A stretch of 64,000 bases of DNA, taken from NCBI RefSeq assembly GCF_001905905.1, contig NZ_LIVT01000011.1:62001-126000 (forward strand), read 5' to 3'. The translations under genes were made by a program, and so were the position numbers. The notes beneath the pieces were generated by a model that saw only the letters and a list, made by a program, of their open reading frames with translations, was not told where the DNA came from and did no database searches. The stretch's first letter is position 1. Every line of letters begins with the position of its first letter. Origin of the DNA: Streptomyces sp. CB02366 (GTDB lineage Bacteria > Actinomycetota > Actinomycetes > Streptomycetales > Streptomycetaceae). This document shows, piece by piece, positions 60,130 through 64,000 of the stretch.

Positions 60130-60832
60130 CGATCGCGCGGGCCGCGCCGACCAGAGCGGCGTTGTCCGGGGCGGGGGAGCCGTCGGGCAGGCGGAGGACG
60201 TCCTCCAGGCCGATCCGGGTGTCCAGCCCGCGGGAGGCCGCGAGGCGGAGTACGGGCCAGGCGGCGGCCTCCTCCCCGTGCAGGAGGACCGGCGCGGCGG
60301 CCGGCGCGAGGGCGTCCAGCAGGCGGGCGGCCGCGCGCACCGCTTCCCGCGGGTCGGCCTCCGTGGTCTCGGCCAGGACGCGCAGGACCCGGCCGGCCCC
60401 GGGCCAGTCCAGGAAGCGCCGCGCGGCGGGCGTACCGGAGTAGACGCCGGCCTCGACGCCGACCCCCCGGCCCAGGAGGGCCTCGGCCACCTCCGGGGCG
60501 CCGTCCTCGTGCCAGTTGACGGAGGCGTGGTCCGGGAGCACCGTCCAGGCCCGCACCCGCTGGGCGCGGTCCCGGGGGTCCGCCGCGGCCCACGCCCCAG
60601 TGGTGACCCCGACCGGGACGCCCGGCACCGCCGCCCGGACCGCCTCCACGGCGGCGGCGACGGCCTCGGGCTCCAGTGTGTCCCGGCCGTCGCGGTCCTT
60701 GGGGTGCAGATGGACGTCCTCGGCGCCGGCATCGACGGCATCACGGGCCGCCGACGCCAATTGACGGGGCGTCACCGGCAGGTGGGCGCACTCGGCACGG
60801 CTTCGGGCGCCGTTGAGACAGACCTGGAGCAT
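60110..60832 (-). CDS. BKACE/DUF849-family protein (beta-keto-acid cleavage enzyme-like)
   Basis: 240 residues, ATG at 60832 with GAGG about 8 bases upstream. Family features: VCLNGARSRAECAHLPVTPRQLASAARDAVDAGAEDVHLHPKDRDGRDTLEPE with the zinc-binding HLH, WTVLPDHASVNWHEDGAPEVAEALL, and GLEDVLRLPDG. Typical BKACE enzymes are about 280-310 residues and cleave beta-keto acids with acetyl-CoA; this one is a shorter form seen in Actinobacteria. Substrate unknown. Confidence 0.85.
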   Translation of the reverse strand: MLQVCLNGARSRAECAHLPVTPRQLASAARDAVDAGAEDVHLHPKDRDGRDTLEPEAVAAAVEAVRAAVPGVPVGVTTGAWAAADPRDRAQRVRAWTVLPDHASVNWHEDGAPEVAEALLGRGVGVEAGVYSGTPAARRFLDWPGAGRVLRVLAETTEADPREAVRAAARLLDALAPAAAPVLLHGEEAAAWPVLRLAASRGLDTRIGLEDVLRLPDGSPAPDNAALVGAARAIVRGRSA

Positions 60833-61469
60833 GACACCATCCTCACAGGCCACCCCCGGGACCACGCCGCGGGCCCGGGGCCACGCCGCAGGGCCCGCCC
60901 CCGCACCGACCGCCACCCTCGTGGCCGCCCCCAGCCCGGGCGCCGTCGTCCGCCGACGCGTTTCCGGCGCTCCCCCCGCAGCGGGGGCCCGTTCCGTTTA
61001 CCGGTGCCATCGTGCACGTACCGGTGCCATTGCGGAGGTACCGGGCCACGGTGCTGACCGATATGATCCGGCAAGGCTTTTCAGATTGGCCGAAAAATAA
61101 TCCTTGGCGCGGGCCGTTCACGCGTCACCGCTTCCGCGCCGAGGCCGCTCGGCCGACTATCGCCCATGCCCCGGCCATTTCCCCGGGGCCTATTCCCGTC
61201 CGGGGCCCGCCACCGCCGCGCACCGTCTCGCGAATACCACAACAGCCGCACCCTGCTGACCACTTCCCGTCAAAATCACTCTGCCTACGGACTATGCCGT
61301 CGACCGGATCATCCGTCGCATGAGCATGTCTACGATGTGGTCAACCCCTGACAGGAAAGATTGCTTCCGCTTGCTCCGATTCCGCTGCACTCAGGCGATC
61401 TGCGCCTTTTCGGGGCGGCCGCACATCTTTCGCATACCTTCCGCTCGGTAGATCTGAGGGACCGCATCC
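60833..61469. other. Gene-free region upstream of the conservon
   Basis: 637 bp without a supported gene. TACCGGTGCCAT is present twice 20 bp apart (60999-61010, 61019-61030). A lower-GC stretch follows (61071-61110 and 61240-61460) that should contain the conservon promoter. A 103-codon rightward frame at 61012-61323 has no ribosome site or family resemblance. Confidence 0.6.
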
Positions 61470-63638
61470 ATGCCGAAACCCGTACCAGCCAGTCAGCGGC
61501 GGCGGCCGATGAACGCGCCGAAGGCGACGCCGGCGCCCCTGGTGGCCACGCTGTCCGTGACCGCCGTCGCCGGAGCCGTGGCCGCGGTCCTGGCCCCGCC
61601 CGGGGCGCGCGGCTGGGTGGGAGCGGTGGCGCTCACCGCCTGGGTGGTCCTGGCGGTCGCGCTCACCACCGCCCACACCGGCGCCCGCCGCGCCCAGCGC
61701 GCCGCCTCCGCCCGCGCCGAGGAGGCCGAACAGCTCAAGGCCGCGCTGTCCGCGCTCGAAACGGACACCGCGCACACGGCCGACGTGGCGCTGCCCGCCC
61801 TGATCCAGCTGGTGCGCGGCGGGACGGAGGCCGCCGACGCGCTCGGCCAGATCCCGCTGCCGCGCAGCCCCCGCCAGCGCAAGCTGTTGCACCTCCTCGC
61901 GACCACCGTCGAGGGACAGGAGCGGCAGACGGCCGCGCTGCGCGCCGAGAGCACGCGGGTCCACGACGAGATGGGCGCGGAGAACGCGCGGCTCCGCGAG
62001 GAACTGCACGCCCTGACCTCCGAGGTGGAACGCTTCACCCGCGACACGCTGCCGAACGCCGTCGCCCGGCTCCGTGAGGGCGAGTCCGGCGCCACGGTGC
62101 AGGCCGAGGTGTACCTGCCCGAGCAGCGGATGCTGCGCGCCTGCGTCGAGGCCGTGCTCCGGGAACTCGCGCTCGGCGAACGCCGTGCTCTCGCCGCGCA
62201 GACCGCTTCGGCCAAGGCGCTCAGCCGCGTCCAGGCGAAGTCCGTCAGCATGCTCGCCGATCTGCGCACCATGCAGGAACGTCACGGCGAAGAGGTGTTC
62301 GGGGATCTGCTGAAGCTGGACCACAGCACCTCGCAGCTCGGTCTGATGACGGACCGGCTGGCACTGCTGATGGGCGGCCGCCCCAGTCGCGCCTGGAACC
62401 GGCCGATCGTGATGGAGAGCATCCTGCGCGGCGCGGTCGGCCGTATCGCCGCCTATCAGCGGGTGCGGCTGCACTGCTCGTCCAACGTCTCCATCGCCGG
62501 TTTCGCGGCCGAAGGCGTCATGCACCTGCTTGCCGAACTCATGGACAACGCCGCGAACTTCTCGCCGCCCATCGACGAGGTGCACGTCTACGTCGAGGAG
62601 CGCGGCACCGGAGTCGTCGTCACCATCGAGGACAGCGGCCTCAAGATGGCCGAAGCGGCGATGCGCCGCGCGGCGGACTCGGTCGCCGGACGGCTGACCG
62701 ACCTGGCGACCCTCCAGGGCACGCGCCTCGGCCTCGCCGTGGTGGGCCGGCTCGCTCTCAAGCACCGCATCAGCGTCAACTACCGTCCGTCCTCGCGGGG
62801 CGGCACCGGTGTGGTCGTCCTGCTGCCGAGGCACCTGATCGCGCAGGAGGCGCGCGACGGCCACCCGGCCCCCGCAGCCGTCTCCGCGGGCGCGTCGCCC
62901 TCCCGCACGCCCCTGCCCGCGCCCGCCGCCCCCGCCGCGCCCTCGCCCGAACTCCCGCCGGCGTCCGAACCGTCGCCCGTGCCCGACGCGGCGCCCGCGG
63001 CGCCGTCCGCCGCCCCCGCGCCGCCGGAGGTCCACACCCTCCCGGCCCCCGCTCCCGCGGCGCCCGCGCCCCTGGACTCCCCCTCCGCGCCCCCGGCCTC
63101 CCCGTACGCCTCGCGAACGCCCGCCCACGGACTCGACCTGGGACCGGCCCGGGCGCCGGGCCGGGCGGTTCCCCAGCGACCGGCCCCGGAGCCGGCGCCC
63201 GCCCGGGGCCCGGCCCACGCCGCCCCGCCGCCCCCGGCGCCGGCCGACGACCGGCTCGTGTTCCGTCCGCGCGCGGCCGAGCCGCCGGCGGCCCCCCGCC
63301 CGGCGGCGGCCTCCACCCCCGGCGGACTGCCCGTCCGCACGCCCGGCCGCACCATGAGCGAGGCCGAGCGCGGACGCCACCGCGGCTCGCCCGAGCCCAC
63401 CGCGTCCGCGGGCCCCCGGGGCGACACCCCGCGGGCCGTCCCTCCCCGCAGCGCGGGCCAGCAGTTCGGGGCCTTCCACCGGGGCAGGCAGCCCGGGCCC
63501 CGTGCCGCCGAGGAGCCGGGCGCCCGGACCGCCGGGACCGCCGGGTACACAGGGAACGCAGGGAACGCCGGAGACACCACGGCCGGCGGCGCCGACGGGC
63601 CGGAGGCCGGGACCGTACCGCCGCCGTCCGCGCCGTAG
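61470..63638 (+). CDS. CvnA-type sensor histidine-kinase-like protein (conservon)
   Basis: 722 residues, ATG at 61470 with GAGGG 10 bases upstream. Two N-terminal membrane helices (APLVATLSVTAVAGAVAAVLA, WVGAVALTAWVVLAVALTTAH), a coiled coil, and an HATPase_c domain at about 320-460: EGVMHLLAELMDNAANFSPPIDEVHVYVEE (N-box) and TIEDSGLKMAEAAM (G1). The dimerisation helix has LLKLDHSTSQLGLMTDRLALLMGG where a phospho-acceptor His would be. The long C-terminal tail (465-722) is Pro/Ala-rich. Conservon proteins A-D act in a G-protein-like signalling complex in Streptomyces. Followed by a cvnB-type gene. Confidence 0.92.
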   Translation: MPKPVPASQRRRPMNAPKATPAPLVATLSVTAVAGAVAAVLAPPGARGWVGAVALTAWVVLAVALTTAHTGARRAQRAASARAEEAEQLKAALSALETDTAHTADVALPALIQLVRGGTEAADALGQIPLPRSPRQRKLLHLLATTVEGQERQTAALRAESTRVHDEMGAENARLREELHALTSEVERFTRDTLPNAVARLREGESGATVQAEVYLPEQRMLRACVEAVLRELALGERRALAAQTASAKALSRVQAKSVSMLADLRTMQERHGEEVFGDLLKLDHSTSQLGLMTDRLALLMGGRPSRAWNRPIVMESILRGAVGRIAAYQRVRLHCSSNVSIAGFAAEGVMHLLAELMDNAANFSPPIDEVHVYVEERGTGVVVTIEDSGLKMAEAAMRRAADSVAGRLTDLATLQGTRLGLAVVGRLALKHRISVNYRPSSRGGTGVVVLLPRHLIAQEARDGHPAPAAVSAGASPSRTPLPAPAAPAAPSPELPPASEPSPVPDAAPAAPSAAPAPPEVHTLPAPAPAAPAPLDSPSAPPASPYASRTPAHGLDLGPARAPGRAVPQRPAPEPAPARGPAHAAPPPPAPADDRLVFRPRAAEPPAAPRPAAASTPGGLPVRTPGRTMSEAERGRHRGSPEPTASAGPRGDTPRAVPPRSAGQQFGAFHRGRQPGPRAAEEPGARTAGTAGYTGNAGNAGDTTAGGADGPEAGTVPPPSAP

Positions 63639-63752
63639 CCCGGAACGCCCATCCGCAGGGTGTCCGGTCCGCCGGACGCGCTCGCTCGATCATCCGAGAT
63701 TGGAGGTACGGGCCGTCGGCCGCTCGCCGGCGTCGCGGTCCCGTCACTCATC

Positions 63753-64000
63753 ATGCAGACCACAGACAACAGCCTCACCTGGCTCCTGCAGAGGCTGCTC
63801 GACCAGACCCCCGGTACGCGGCACGCCCTGGCCCTGTCCCGCGACGGGCTCAAGCTCTGCTGGAGCGAGCACCTGACGCTCGACCAGGCCGACCAACTGG
63901 CGGCCATCTGCTCGGGCATGCAGGCGCTGGCGCAGGGGGCCTCCATCGAGTTCGGCGACGGCTCCGGCGGCGTACGGCACTCGATGACCGAGTTCCACGG
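63753..64000 (+). CDS. CvnB-type Roadblock/LC7 protein, N-terminal part (runs off the window)
   Basis: 82 residues visible from ATG 63753, no stop before the window end. MQTTDNSLTWLLQRLLDQTPGTRHALALSRDGLKLCWS followed by QADQLAAICSGMQALAQGAS is the typical CvnB/MglB roadblock pattern. It lies 114 bp after cvnA, as in conservons, where DUF742 (cvnC) and a Ras-like GTPase (cvnD) follow. Confidence 0.9.
   Translation, partial: MQTTDNSLTWLLQRLLDQTPGTRHALALSRDGLKLCWSEHLTLDQADQLAAICSGMQALAQGASIEFGDGSGGVRHSMTEFH

Noticed and set aside
61012..61323. A rightward 103-codon frame upstream of the conservon
   Set aside because: It has no Shine-Dalgarno sequence, no recognisable domain, and lower GC at codon third positions than real genes nearby.

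Overview
The window is a stretch of Streptomyces chromosome. It is very GC-rich, with many GTG starts and translationally coupled ATGA/GTGA junctions. It carries genus hallmarks: bldA (the tRNA-Leu that reads UUA), rpf resuscitation-factor genes, a conservon, and divIC beside eno. From memory, the gene order hutF-M20-hutU / CBS-thiolase / ndh-ppx-DUF501-divIC-eno-rpfA / mazG / mfd-ABC exporter is close to one part of the S. coelicolor core chromosome. No prophage, insertion sequence, integrase or CRISPR array was seen.

Left part (1-20 kb). A histidine-utilisation operon (hutU, an M20 amidohydrolase, hutF running off the left edge) is divergent from an amino-acid permease. A roadblock-domain operon follows (roadblock, DUF4388-like, roadblock with a UUA codon, roadblock), then a MurR/RpiR regulator, a small membrane protein, cystathionine beta-synthase, an SGNH hydrolase, a thiolase whose 3' end is tandemly duplicated, a Bax inhibitor-1-like protein, bldA, and an ABC exporter of MacB/FtsX type.

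Centre (20-41 kb). This holds a cyclopropane synthase, the type II NADH dehydrogenase ndh with two Rex-operator-like sites, the operon eno-divIC-DUF501-ppx, and two secreted Rpf muralytic enzymes. The first, rpfA, sits behind a c-di-AMP (ydaO) riboswitch. A NTPase/P450 pair with overlapping genes comes next, then mazG, a SurA-like lipoprotein, a Ser/Thr kinase with its membrane partner, and an unusual HTH-methylase-specificity fusion protein.

Right part (41-64 kb) is more accessory in character. It has an isochorismatase/GNAT pair, a secreted HNH nuclease, a streptothricin-acetyltransferase-like gene, and a frameshifted lincosamide-nucleotidyltransferase-like gene behind a possible leader-peptide attenuator. 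A GntR plus UTRA-only pair and a UUA-containing ATPase gene follow. The core gene mfd and a second ABC exporter (paralogue of the first, opposite orientation) come next, then an MFS exporter, an ArsR-VOC operon with a perfect operator palindrome, a BKACE-like enzyme and the first two genes of a conservon.

Points most worth a second look: bldA with only two UUA-containing genes in the same 64 kb; the attenuator plus frameshifted resistance gene beside a sat-like gene; the HTH-methylase fusion with a changed catalytic motif; the NTPase-P450 pair; a palindromic element found twice, each copy supplying the stop codon of a gene; and the 101-bp duplication at the thiolase terminus.
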